From positions 1 through 41,775 of the forward strand of contig BDTA01000016.1 in assembly GCA_002897935.1 (NCBI GenBank): a DNA stretch of 41,775 nucleotides, in the 5' to 3' direction. The translations under genes were made by a program, and so were the position numbers. A model generated the notes under the pieces. The model searched no databases, was not told the DNA's origin, and worked only from the letters and a program-made list of their open reading frames with translations. This stretch comes from a bacterium BMS3Abin08. Lineage in GTDB: Bacteria > Nitrospirota > Thermodesulfovibrionia > Thermodesulfovibrionales > JdFR-85. Of the stretch, positions 29,074-36,615 are shown piece by piece; the stretch's first letter is position 1; each line of letters starts with the position of its first letter.

Positions 29074-29975
29074 TAAAAGGACAGAGGATTACCATCCCTG
29101 TTGACCCTATCCTCCTTTTTGAGTCCCTCCTTCAAATATTCCGGTAATGCAAGCATCCCCGCATGGATCCCGGGGTTATAGTACCGGAGGGGAGACTGTA
29201 ACCGTGCTATCCTCTCCCGTATGTCTGACTGTGACAGCCCCGCCGGATCGATATCTTTTGATGCCATGATAAACCCCCAGGGGACATAGAAGGATGGAAC
29301 CGATGTCCAGTAAGCCCTTACAAGATGGAATACCTGCCTGATCGTGTTAAATATGATTGTATAGGCATTGAAGTTGTTTATGGATGTTGTTGTTGCCTGG
29401 GTTACCATTACGCCCTGAGGTGTGAGATGTTCAAAAACCTCCCGGTAGAATTCACTTGTATAGAGAAGGATTGCCGGTCCCGCCTCCATGGGCTCGGGAA
29501 GATCAAGGATTATAATATCAAAGAGTTCGTCGGAGTCTGCTATAAATTTTCTGGCATCTTCGTACAGGACCTTAACTCGTCCGTCATCAAAGGTCCCCTG
29601 ATGCCATTCGGGGAGATGGACCTTGCAGGCCTCCACCACTTCACCGTCAAGGTCGATCATATAGACACATTCTATAGAGGTGTGTCTCAGGACCTCTCTT
29701 ATTGTGGCCCCTTCACCACCCCCGGCGATCAGGACCTTTTTAGGACTGCCATGCGTAATCAGGGATGGATGGACGAGGGCCTCGTGGTAGATAAACTCAT
29801 CGGACTCTGTAGACTGGAGTTTACCGTCCAGTATAAGGGCCTTCCCGTAGCTTCCAAGGCGCATGATCTCCAGTCTCTGGTAAGTCGTCTGTGATGAGTA
29901 CAGGATCTCTTCTATGTAATGGAGACTTGCCTCTTTGTCGGTAGTGAATTCAAGAAACCATCTGGAGCCCAGCAT
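29070..29975 (-). CDS. speE: Aminopropyltransferase (spermidine synthase family, ACL5-like motif)
   Basis: Polyamine synthase of about 301 residues that transfers the aminopropyl group of decarboxylated SAM to an amine. An N-terminal beta domain with RLEIMRLGSYGKALILDGKLQ and DEFIYHEALVHPSL precedes a Rossmann domain. The SAM-binding loop is GGGEGATIREVL and the active-site loop is LDLPEP; classical spermidine synthases have GGGDGG and a D-S-S/T-DP motif. The GGGEG form is the one I associate with thermospermine (ACL5) and agmatine-type enzymes, so the acceptor may not be putrescine. The ATG at 29975 has AAGG upstream and lies inside the end of speD, so the pair is coupled. Confidence 0.9.
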   Translation of the reverse strand: MLGSRWFLEFTTDKEASLHYIEEILYSSQTTYQRLEIMRLGSYGKALILDGKLQSTESDEFIYHEALVHPSLITHGSPKKVLIAGGGEGATIREVLRHTSIECVYMIDLDGEVVEACKVHLPEWHQGTFDDGRVKVLYEDARKFIADSDELFDIIILDLPEPMEAGPAILLYTSEFYREVFEHLTPQGVMVTQATTTSINNFNAYTIIFNTIRQVFHLVRAYWTSVPSFYVPWGFIMASKDIDPAGLSQSDIRERIARLQSPLRYYNPGIHAGMLALPEYLKEGLKKEDRVNRDGNPLSFY

Positions 29976-30357
29976 CACAGACCTTGTGTGGAAGTTTCTC
30001 GTTGCTGCAGGAGATTATCCCCCTCTTTATCTCGACGATTGAGGGGTTTCTGGACCCGAATCTCTCTATGAGGTATTGTGCCGCATCCTCGGGCTTTATG
30101 ACATCTCCACAAGTGAAGATATCCACAGCGGCATAACCATATTCAGGCCATGTATGAATCGAGAGGTGAGATTCAGCGATGACTACCATTCCGCTTATGC
30201 CGAAGGGGTTAAACTCATGGAAAGATACATCGACGATGGTTGCCTTGGCATGCCTTGCGGCAGATACCATGACCTCCTCCACAATTTTTAGATCTTTCAA
30301 TGCGCTACGGTCACAATCACGCAACTCAACCAATAGATGGGTACCTAAAGCATGCAA
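29950..30357 (-). CDS. speD: S-adenosylmethionine decarboxylase proenzyme
   Basis: Pyruvoyl-dependent enzyme supplying decarboxylated SAM to the aminopropyltransferase encoded downstream. The bacterial class 1B signature ESHLSIHTWPEYGYAAVDIFTCG is present. The chain is cut between Glu and Ser, and the serine becomes the pyruvoyl group. Catalytic His and Cys lie in the same segment. Homologues begin with an LGRHL-like motif, here LGTHL. That fits a TTG start at 30357 behind AAGGGGG, giving 135 residues; the frame remains open to an ATG at 30411. Confidence 0.94.
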   Translation of the reverse strand: MHALGTHLLVELRDCDRSALKDLKIVEEVMVSAARHAKATIVDVSFHEFNPFGISGMVVIAESHLSIHTWPEYGYAAVDIFTCGDVIKPEDAAQYLIERFGSRNPSIVEIKRGIISCSNEKLPHKVCDAGLQMVS

Positions 30358-30458
30358 TCCACAACCCCCCTTCAAGAGAGATTGGAGAGACAGTCTGTCT
30401 CTCGGAGACATTAAGATTACATCAGATCAAGTATTTTTGTCAAGGGGAAAATATTGCA

Positions 30459-30568
30459 GGAGTTCCCCCAATTTTTGAATTTCATTATCGACCACTTGTT
30501 GAATTCCTTTTTCCCTTATCTATCATTGTATTATGTTTTTTGTTGCTCTGTTTTTGGGGGAACTCCTG
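30459..30568. repeat. Element bounded by 15-bp perfect inverted repeats
   Basis: CAGGAGTTCCCCCAA (30459-30473) and TTGGGGGAACTCCTG (30554-30568) are exact complements and enclose 80 bases of AT-rich sequence with no gene. It resembles a very small non-autonomous element (MITE-like) or a long hairpin in the leader between speD and the PilZ gene. No target-site duplication is evident. Confidence 0.55.
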
Positions 30569-30659
30569 AAACATATTTAATTGGATGTTTTTGTTGACAT
30601 TAAGACTTACCGTATGTTTTTATTAAGTATCCTAATCAGGGGGGAAGAGAAAGCTTACA

Positions 30660-30953
30660 ATGGTTCGTGATTCAAAAGACCGCCGGCATGGTAGAAGAGA
30701 TACCTTTATTACCACTATAAACTACACCGTTTCGACGGCTTCCGACAGCTTAAAAGGGGATACCCTTAAGCAGGCTATAACGATTAATCTTAGTCCGACA
30801 GGGGTGTGTCTTTATGTATTCAACCAAGTCGCTGAGGGGCAAAGGCTGGACCTTTTCGCATCCTTCTTTTCAGAAAGCTGTACCACTGCAGTGGTAAGGT
30901 GGGTGAAGAAGATAACGGACGATATCTATAAAGTCGGTTTAATGTGCAGTTAG
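30660..30953 (+). CDS. PilZ-domain protein, probable c-di-GMP receptor
   Basis: 97 residues, essentially one PilZ domain. The N-terminal arginine cluster DRRHGRRD matches the RxxxR half and INLSPTGVCLYV matches the D/NxSxxG half of the c-di-GMP site. A later strand AVVRWVKKITDDIYKVGL completes the barrel. It is short for the family, with no partner domain, so it likely acts by binding another protein in motility or surface behaviour. No flagellar or pilus genes are nearby. The 220 bases after it, before the DAHP synthase gene, show no gene. Confidence 0.85.
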   Translation: MVRDSKDRRHGRRDTFITTINYTVSTASDSLKGDTLKQAITINLSPTGVCLYVFNQVAEGQRLDLFASFFSESCTTAVVRWVKKITDDIYKVGLMCS

Positions 30954-31174
30954 TTTTTTATCAAACAAATTCACCGGTACCTCAATCGAGCGCCCCCGAA
31001 GTTGAAGTTTAAGAAGACGCGGTAATTGCGATGTTTCACCTCCACCCACCCCCTTTACCGACTAAGGAGGCGGTCGTGCAATCAACAAAAGCACCGGCTT
31101 TGTCATTCTGAATCAGGTTCGCTGTTTTTCCGGGAGGTTGCAATTATAAAAATATTTCGAATATTATAGATATT

Positions 31175-32203
31175 ATGGCGTTTGATTATCTGCAGAAAAT
31201 ACCCGAGCCTGACAAGATTATTTCACAACTGCCCCTTGAGGATGGGATAGCACGGGTCAAGAAAGAGCGCGACAGGGAGATTAAGACCGTATTCACAAAG
31301 GAATCAGGGAGGTTTCTTTTGATTATAGGTCCCTGTTCTGCTCACGATGAGAATGCAGTATGTGAATATGTTACGAGGCTTGCTGCGCTTCAGGAGAGGG
31401 TTAACGATAGTATTATTATCGTGCCTCGTATATACACAAATAAGCCAAGGACCACGGGGATTGGATACAAAGGCATGGCTCATCAACCGGATCCACAGGA
31501 AAAGCCCAACATTGTTGAGGGTATTAAGGCGATCCGGCGGATGCATATCCGTGCCCTCAGGGAATCACACCTTGCGGCTGCTGATGAGATGCTCTACCCG
31601 GAGAACTATCCCTATCTCGAGGACGTCCTGAGCTATGTTGCCATTGGTGCACGATCCGTTGAGAACCAGCAGCACCGGCTCACGGTGAGTGGCCTCGATA
31701 TCCCTGTGGGGATGAAGAATCCAACGAGTGGGGACCTCGATGTGATGTTGAATTCCGTGATGGCGGCCCAGTCATCACACCGATTCAGTTATAACGGCTG
31801 GGAGGTGATGACATCCGGTAACCCCTATGCCCATTGCATACTCCGCGGAGCGGTAAACCACTATGGGCAGCATATATCAAATTACCATTATGAAGACCTC
31901 GTGGGGCTTGCCGAGACATATCTCGAAAAGGCCTTCGAGAATCCCGTCATTGTGGTTGATACCAATCACGCCAATTCCAATAAGAGGTATAAAGAACAAC
32001 CGCGGATTGCCTATGAGGTGATGAACAGCAGGGCCAACTCCGAACTCCTTAGAGACATAGTGAGGGGGTTGATGATAGAGAGTTTCCTTGTCGAGGGCAG
32101 CCAGGATGTAGCAGAAGGGGTTTATGGCAAATCTATTACCGACCCATGCCTTGGCTGGGATGACACGGAACGGCTTGTGCTTGGCATAGCAGAGAGGCTC
32201 TGA
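31175..32203 (+). CDS. aroG: 3-deoxy-7-phosphoheptulonate (DAHP) synthase, AroG type
   Basis: 342-residue class I alpha DAHP synthase, joining erythrose 4-phosphate and phosphoenolpyruvate as the first step of the shikimate pathway. Signatures are IIGPCSAHDENA (metal-binding Cys), NKPRTTGIGYKGM, GARSVENQQHR, ILRGAVNHYGQH, DTNHANSNKRYKEQ and ESFLVEGSQ, with GKSITDPCLGWDDTE near the C-terminus. The ATG lacks an obvious ribosome site: GGGAGG lies about 37 bases upstream. Whether it is feedback-regulated by tyrosine, phenylalanine or tryptophan cannot be read with confidence. Confidence 0.95.
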   Translation: MAFDYLQKIPEPDKIISQLPLEDGIARVKKERDREIKTVFTKESGRFLLIIGPCSAHDENAVCEYVTRLAALQERVNDSIIIVPRIYTNKPRTTGIGYKGMAHQPDPQEKPNIVEGIKAIRRMHIRALRESHLAAADEMLYPENYPYLEDVLSYVAIGARSVENQQHRLTVSGLDIPVGMKNPTSGDLDVMLNSVMAAQSSHRFSYNGWEVMTSGNPYAHCILRGAVNHYGQHISNYHYEDLVGLAETYLEKAFENPVIVVDTNHANSNKRYKEQPRIAYEVMNSRANSELLRDIVRGLMIESFLVEGSQDVAEGVYGKSITDPCLGWDDTERLVLGIAERL

Positions 32204-32284
32204 GTATCCCTCCTCTTCAAAGTAGTTTCTTTTAAACACAATCCGATGGTTTGAAAATACTGATTTAACGAAGGAGTTGAGGGA

Positions 32285-34231
32285 ATGAATATAGTAGAGA
32301 AGATCTTTTCTTCCCATCTTGTATATGGTGAGCTGAGGGCTGGTAAGCCTGTCGGCTTGAAGATTGACGAGGTATACACACAGGATGCCACCGGCACGAT
32401 GACATGGCTCCAGTTCGAGGCGATGTGTATTGACCGGGTACGGGTTCCCCTTGCCGTCTCTTATATTGATCATAATATGATCCAGTCAAACTACATGAAC
32501 CCCGATGATCATATCTTTCTCCAGAGCGCTGCCGCGAGATTCGGCGCATGGTTCTCCAAGCCGGGTAACGGGATATGCCACCAGGTAAACCTGGAGCGCT
32601 TTGCCCGACCCGGCTGGATAGGCCTCGGTACGGACAGCCATACACCTACTAACGGTGGAATGGGAATGATAGCAATCGGGGTTGGTGGTCTCGATGCCGC
32701 TACTGTAATGGCCGGCAACCCCTTTGAGCTTACCATGCCGGAGGTGATCCTGGTCCGTCTTAAGGGAAAGCTCAGACGGCCCTATGTGACGGCCATGGAT
32801 ATAATACTTGAACTCCTGAGAAGACTCTCTGTTAAGGGAGGGGTGGGAAGGATATTCGAGTATGGAGGTGAAGGAGCGAAGGACCTGAACGTCACCGAGC
32901 GTGCTACCATAACAAATATGGGGGCTGAACTGGGTGCAACAACATCGGTCTTTCCCAGCGATGAAAATACCCGGAGGTTTTTAAATGCCCAGGGCAGGGA
33001 TGCCCACTGGATGGAAATAGTTGCCGATGAGGATGCCGGGTACACCGACGTAACGGAGATAGACCTTGATGCCCTTGAGCCGCTGGTAGCACAGCCCCAC
33101 AGCCCTGATGCAGTAGTCCCAATAAAGGAGCTTGCCGGGACAGAGGTGCACCAGGTCTGTATCGGGAGCTGTACTAACTCGTCATACCAGGCCATGAGGA
33201 CGGTTGCAGCGATCCTCATGGGGCGGAGGGTTGCCGAGCATGTTAACCTCCATATCAATCCCGGTTCCAAACAGGTCTATGAGATGATAGCAAGAGACGG
33301 CAGCCTTGCAGACATGATCGCGGCAGGAGCCCGGATGCTGGAGTCCTCCTGTGGTCCCTGTATCGGTATGGGCGGCGCGCCTGCAACGGGCCATGTCTCC
33401 GTAAGGACATACAACAGAAACTTCAGGGGGCGCTGCGGCAACAAGGATGCCTATGTATATCTGGCAAGCCCCGTATCTGCTGCCGTAATGGCGGTTACCG
33501 GTGAGATGGAAGCCCCGGGGGAGTCTTCAATAGAGGCGGTGTTGTTTGAAGAGCCCCGTGAATACATGATAAATGACAATCAACTCATTCCCCCTTCTGA
33601 TAAACCGGCGGCGGAGGAGATAGTTAAAGGGCCGAATATCAAGGAGGTCCCCGTCAAAGGGCCTTTCGCCGATGCCGTACATGCAGAGGTCCTGATAAAA
33701 CTCGGCGATAACATAACGACTGATGATATAATGCCTGCCGGCTCTGCAGTACTTCCCTTCCGTTCAAATATACCCGCTATCTCGCAGTATGTTTTTTACA
33801 ATATAGACAGTTCATTCTCTGAAAGAGCGCTTAAGGCAAAGGCAAAGGGCGGGGGAATTATCGTAGGTGCCGAAAACTATGGACAGGGCTCTTCCAGGGA
33901 GCATGCCGCCATTGCCCCGATGTATCTGGGCCTGCAGGTCGTAATTGCGAAGTCCTTTGCACGTATTCACAGGTCTAACCTCATCAACTTCGGGATACTA
34001 CCGCTTTTATTCGATGAATCATCGGGTTTTGACCGTGTGAAGCAGGGTGATCACCTCCGGATTGACAATATTCAGGATATCATCGGTGGTGAGCAGAGAT
34101 ACCTGGTGGAGAATGTAACAACCGGTGAGAGATTCATATGCATATCCAACCTCAATGACCGTGAAAGGAATATCATAAAAAGCGGGGGACTTCTCAGCTA
34201 TGCCCGGAGGCTCTGTTCTTCAAGGGATTAA
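32285..34231 (+). CDS. Aconitate hydratase
   Basis: 648-residue [4Fe-4S] hydro-lyase that interconverts citrate and isocitrate. Cluster cysteines are in IGSCTNSSY and in SCGPCIGMGG. TDSHTPTNGG and DEDAGYTDVTEID belong to the large domain. The C-terminal swivel domain has LGDNITTDDIMPAGS and GQGSSREHAAIAPMYLGLQVVIAKSFARIHRSNL-type motifs with the active-site serine in GSSREH. It is shorter than AcnA (about 890) and of the roughly 650-residue bacterial type. AAGGAG lies upstream of the ATG. It follows the DAHP synthase gene by 81 bases. Confidence 0.95.
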   Translation: MNIVEKIFSSHLVYGELRAGKPVGLKIDEVYTQDATGTMTWLQFEAMCIDRVRVPLAVSYIDHNMIQSNYMNPDDHIFLQSAAARFGAWFSKPGNGICHQVNLERFARPGWIGLGTDSHTPTNGGMGMIAIGVGGLDAATVMAGNPFELTMPEVILVRLKGKLRRPYVTAMDIILELLRRLSVKGGVGRIFEYGGEGAKDLNVTERATITNMGAELGATTSVFPSDENTRRFLNAQGRDAHWMEIVADEDAGYTDVTEIDLDALEPLVAQPHSPDAVVPIKELAGTEVHQVCIGSCTNSSYQAMRTVAAILMGRRVAEHVNLHINPGSKQVYEMIARDGSLADMIAAGARMLESSCGPCIGMGGAPATGHVSVRTYNRNFRGRCGNKDAYVYLASPVSAAVMAVTGEMEAPGESSIEAVLFEEPREYMINDNQLIPPSDKPAAEEIVKGPNIKEVPVKGPFADAVHAEVLIKLGDNITTDDIMPAGSAVLPFRSNIPAISQYVFYNIDSSFSERALKAKAKGGGIIVGAENYGQGSSREHAAIAPMYLGLQVVIAKSFARIHRSNLINFGILPLLFDESSGFDRVKQGDHLRIDNIQDIIGGEQRYLVENVTTGERFICISNLNDRERNIIKSGGLLSYARRLCSSRD

Positions 34232-34302
34232 CCCGTCCGCGGTTTAACATCAGACTAAACCGAATAGAGTCTGTGTATAAAGTCGAACAGCTGTCGTTTT
34301 TC

Positions 34303-34376
34303 TGTCATTCCGGCTTGTCTGGAATCTTTAAGAAGGATTCCCGGCTCCCGAATGCGTTCGGGATTGTGGGAATGAC
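34303..34376 (+). repeat. Palindromic intergenic repeat, family B copy 1
   Basis: TGTCATTCCGGCTTGTCTGG, AATC, then GATTCCCGG and GGGAATGAC form an inverted repeat with internal hairpins (CCCGAA and TTCGGG). The same pattern returns at 35085-35145. It lies in the 330-base gap between the aconitase gene and tRNA-Lys; the rest of that gap shows only the tRNA promoter. Confidence 0.7.
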
Positions 34377-34513
34377 TAATGACTGTTATTTATACATAGA
34401 CTCTAAAGAGGTCAGACTGTAAGTGTCACAACCTCCTTTCACTTGCAGCTGATCGGTACCTTTGTCCGTGCTGATCCGTGGCTGAAACGGGCCCCTTTCC
34501 AACGGCAGTGAAA

Positions 34514-34543
34514 TTGACAAAAATCTCCCGACATTAGTATTCT
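34514..34543 (+). promoter_or_regulatory. Probable sigma-70 promoter of the tRNA-Lys/tRNA-Glu unit
   Basis: TTGACA (34514-34519) and TATTCT (34538-34543) are separated by 18 bases. Transcription would begin near 34550, about 12 bases before tRNA-Lys. Confidence 0.5.
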
Positions 34544-34561
34544 AATTATTCCTGTATTTAT

Positions 34562-34637
34562 GGGCCGCTAGCTCAGTCGGCAGAGCACCGCCCTTTTAAG
34601 GCGGGTGTGCCGGGTTCGAACCCCGGGCGGCTCACCA
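34562..34637 (+). tRNA. tRNA-Lys (anticodon TTT)
   Basis: Acceptor GGGCCGC pairs with GCGGCTC (one G-T), the anticodon arm is CCGCC-CTTTTAA-GGCGG giving TTT, the T arm is CCGGGTTCGAACCCCGG, and A plus an encoded CCA end the gene. Length is 76. Confidence 0.97.
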
Positions 34638-34682
34638 GTATCAATTGTTAATTATTAACTGTTATTTGGTTGATTTGCAAAC

Positions 34683-34760
34683 GTCCCCATCGTCTAGCCA
34701 GGCCTAGGACACCGCCCTTTCAAGGCGGTAGCACGGGTTCGAATCCCGTTGGGGACGCCA
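34683..34760 (+). tRNA. tRNA-Glu (anticodon TTC)
   Basis: Acceptor GTCCCCA pairs with TGGGGAC, the anticodon arm is CCGCC-CTTTCAA-GGCGG giving TTC, the T arm is ACGGGTTCGAATCCCGT, and G plus CCA is encoded. Length is 78. It lies 45 bases after tRNA-Lys on the same transcript. Confidence 0.97.
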
Positions 34761-34861
34761 AACTTTCCCCTTAAGATCTTGTATAATAGGTTATAAGTCC
34801 TCTTTTCCCTATGGCAGGGGGGGCTAAATGTGATATACTTATACTTATTTTTTGGGATGAT

Positions 34862-35002
34862 ATGTTTATGAATAATGTTACCGCATGGATAGAGAAACTG
34901 AAGAATATTTTTTTAAAGAGTATCAGCCCCGACACTGTAGCCATAATTATTATAGTGGCTATCTTCTACCACTTCCTGAATAAATGGTATAATTCCGACT
35001 AA
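34862..35002 (+). CDS. Possible small single-helix membrane protein
   Basis: Open frame of 46 residues starting MFMNNVTAWIEKLK with a C-terminal hydrophobic helix (TVAIIIIVAIFYHFL) and a charged tail. A longer start at 34811 exists. There is no convincing ribosome site and no family recognised. It could be a real microprotein or a chance frame in AT-rich sequence. Confidence 0.3.
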   Translation: MFMNNVTAWIEKLKNIFLKSISPDTVAIIIIVAIFYHFLNKWYNSD

Positions 35003-35066
35003 CCGATTCGCCAGGATCATCATAACCGGAAGCCCTCTTATAAAACCATAACAGAATCGCTATAGT

Positions 35067-35180
35067 GTCGCGTCAACTCTCAATTGTCATTCCGGCTTGT
35101 CCGGAATCTAAGAGGAGTATGATTCCCGACGTAGCGGGAATGACAATTCAAACACCCCGACATTACAAGGTTGACACGAC
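35067..35180. repeat. Nested inverted repeats: family B copy 2 inside an 11-bp inverted pair
   Basis: Inner element 35085-35145: TGTCATTCCGGCTTGTCCGG, AATC, then GATTCCCG and CGGGAATGACA, matching 34303-34376. It is enclosed by GTCGCGTCAAC (35067-35077) and GTTGACACGAC (35170-35180), complementary at ten of eleven positions. No coding frame is present here. Confidence 0.6.
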
Positions 35181-35292
35181 AATAGGACACATGAAGATGT
35201 AAAAGAGTGCGTCCTAAAATTTATCTTTGAGATGAGTTTTTGTTTTAAAGAATCGGGCATCAACCCCCCCCCATACGCGAGCAAAACCCCGG

Positions 35293-35326
35293 CTCCTGTC
35301 TTTTCTTTCTTCAGGAGACTTTTTTG
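35293..35326 (+). terminator. Possible terminator in the accessory region
   Basis: CTCCTG (35293-35298) and CAGGAG (35312-35317) pair around a T-rich loop and are followed by ACTTTTTTG. The interval 35181-35482 contains no credible gene. Confidence 0.4.
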
Positions 35327-35482
35327 TTCTTTTTCATCACGATTTCTTGTTTGAGGCAACGATTCCTTTCGGTTAGATTTTTTATGAGGCAATTCGTGCC
35401 CTTGACTTAGGCTAATACTTCTGCTAATATCTAATCTTATCAGGGTTCACGTACAGGGGACTTTCGCCCCTTTAGTTCCCGG

Positions 35483-35541
35483 GCGTACTCAAGTCATTCC
35501 AGTAGACGTGCTATCGCACGCCACTGAATTCAAGCGGTATA
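35483..35541 (+). repeat. attC-like recombination site 1 (integron cassette type)
   Basis: Left half: GGCGTACTCAAGTC, ATTCCAGTAGACGTG. Right half: CACGCCACTGAATTC, AAGCGGTATACA. ATTCCAGTAGACGTG pairs with CACGCCACTGAAT with two bases left unpaired on one side, like the extra-helical bases of attC hairpins. Layout and wording resemble common environmental attC sites (TTCCAGC-GAC facing GCTGAACTCAGGCGTTA). The outer core GTATACA departs from GTTRRRY. Confidence 0.5.
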
Positions 35542-35558
35542 CATAAAAGGAGTCAACA

Positions 35559-35975
35559 GTGAAAAAATTATTTTGCGGAATATGTTTGACACTATTGCTA
35601 TCAAGCAATGTTTTGGCTCAGGATGTAAATACCGTCAAAGTTGAAGTATTAGCGAAAACGAGTTCAAGTTGGGACGGGGGATCTCTACCAGACTACCCGA
35701 AAGGCAAACCGGAGATAACAATTCTAAGAATCACAATCCCTCCAGGGGTACAATTACCGCTACATAAACATCCAGTGATAAATGCGGGTGTATTATTAAA
35801 AGGAGAACTAACCGTAGTGACGGAAGACAATAAGACATTACATCTAAAAGCTGGAGATTCAATTGTCGAGGTTGTTAATAAGTGGCATCACGGAAAGAAT
35901 GAAGGCAATAAACCGGCAGAAATTATAGTTTTCTACGCCGGTATACGGGGCGCCCCGATAACCATTAAGAAATAG
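35559..35975 (+). CDS. Exported single-domain cupin protein (cassette gene)
   Basis: 138 residues. A signal peptide (MKKLFCGICLTLLLSSNVLA, cleaved before QDV) precedes one cupin barrel with the metal-binding pattern LPLHKHPVINAGVLLKGELTV and a second half LKAGDSIVEVVNKWHHGK. It therefore probably binds a metal in the periplasm, but the reaction is unknown. The GTG start has AAAGGAG six bases upstream. Codon use is clearly more A/T-rich than in neighbouring genes (many ATA, TTA, AAA), pointing to transfer. Two attC-like sites flank it, with the downstream one beginning about ten bases after the stop, as expected for an integron cassette. Confidence 0.85.
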   Translation: MKKLFCGICLTLLLSSNVLAQDVNTVKVEVLAKTSSSWDGGSLPDYPKGKPEITILRITIPPGVQLPLHKHPVINAGVLLKGELTVVTEDNKTLHLKAGDSIVEVVNKWHHGKNEGNKPAEIIVFYAGIRGAPITIKK

Positions 35976-35984
35976 AACGCAACA

Positions 35985-36053
35985 CATAATAAATCGTTCC
36001 ACCCGACATCTTTCCGCTGCGCTCCAAAAAGCAGGTGAACTCAGGCGTTAGAG
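35985..36053 (+). repeat. attC-like recombination site 2 (integron cassette type)
   Basis: The left side reads CATAATAAATCG, GTTCCACCCGAC; the right side reads GGTGAACTCAGGCGTTAGAG. GTTCCACC pairs with GGTGAAC with one extra C, and the right end carries GCGTTAG, the G-TT cleavage core of attC. The left core is AAT instead of AAC. Position directly after the cupin stop fits a cassette boundary. Confidence 0.6.
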
Positions 36054-36073
36054 TCTATAGCAAGGGTTACTCC

Positions 36074-36250
36074 ATGAAGCTGGAAGACGTACCTCGTTAT
36101 TATGATCACGCTGCACACCGGTACGATAAACGGCTCAGATTCTGGTTCGATAAGATACTTGGGATAGAATCCTTCCGTGCCTTTGTCCTGAATGTGAGTG
36201 ATCGTGCATGGATTATTCATAAAACCATGGGAGGTGCATCATGCGGCTAA
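36074..36250 (+). pseudogene. Truncated class I SAM methyltransferase N-terminus
   Basis: Beginning MKLEDVPRYYDHAAHRYD and KRLRFWFDKILG, this looks like the first 35-40 residues of a UbiE/phospholipid-type methyltransferase (YYDxxAxxYDxxLRFxxxxL). After FRAFVLN the sequence becomes unrelated, and the frame stops at 36248 without any SAM-binding glycine motif. It is a remnant left by recombination. The stop lies in CGGCTAACAAA, which could be the start of another degenerate attC; GTTAGGG occurs at 36403. Confidence 0.55.
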
Positions 36251-36615
36251 CAAACAGCGGGATGTTGTCACGATGTGTCAGCAAAGTCCAAATCAGGGCC
36301 GGCACGTTCCGAGGTTGGCTGTTTCTGTGGCTTGTTCTCGGTTTTGACCTGCCATCTCCCGCTTCTACTGCGCGGGCTGTTCGGGTGGTGACACGAGAAG
36401 CTGTTAGGGTAAGCAACAGCCCCTTGAGACCAGAGAGGTCCCCTGGCCCTCACACAATGCCACAGGGGGTAATGAGAGTTCCGCATAACAGCCTTTCAGC
36501 TCTGATATAATGCTATACTGTAAACAGGCTTAAGAAGGTTGCAGGCCCTAAAAAGCTTCAGTTCCAACTATTGCTTGTTTTCTCTGTTTATGAATCCAGG
36601 AATATCCAGAGGGCT
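36251..36615. other. Gene-free stretch after the cassette remnant
   Basis: No coding region is supported here. The sequence is richer in G/C than the cupin cassette. It contains a short inverted pair GCTGTT and AACAGC (36400-36420) and may hold fragments of former cassettes. The promoter of the sensor kinase should lie near its end. Confidence 0.4.

Noticed and set aside
36251-36510. Protein of about 89 residues in the gap before the sensor kinase
   Set aside because: The frame has no ribosome site, low-complexity basic composition and no domain; opposite-strand frames of similar length exist.
35181-36600. Insertion sequence or prophage in the accessory region
   Set aside because: No transposase, phage or integrase coding sequence is visible; the structure fits cassette remnants and small repeats better.
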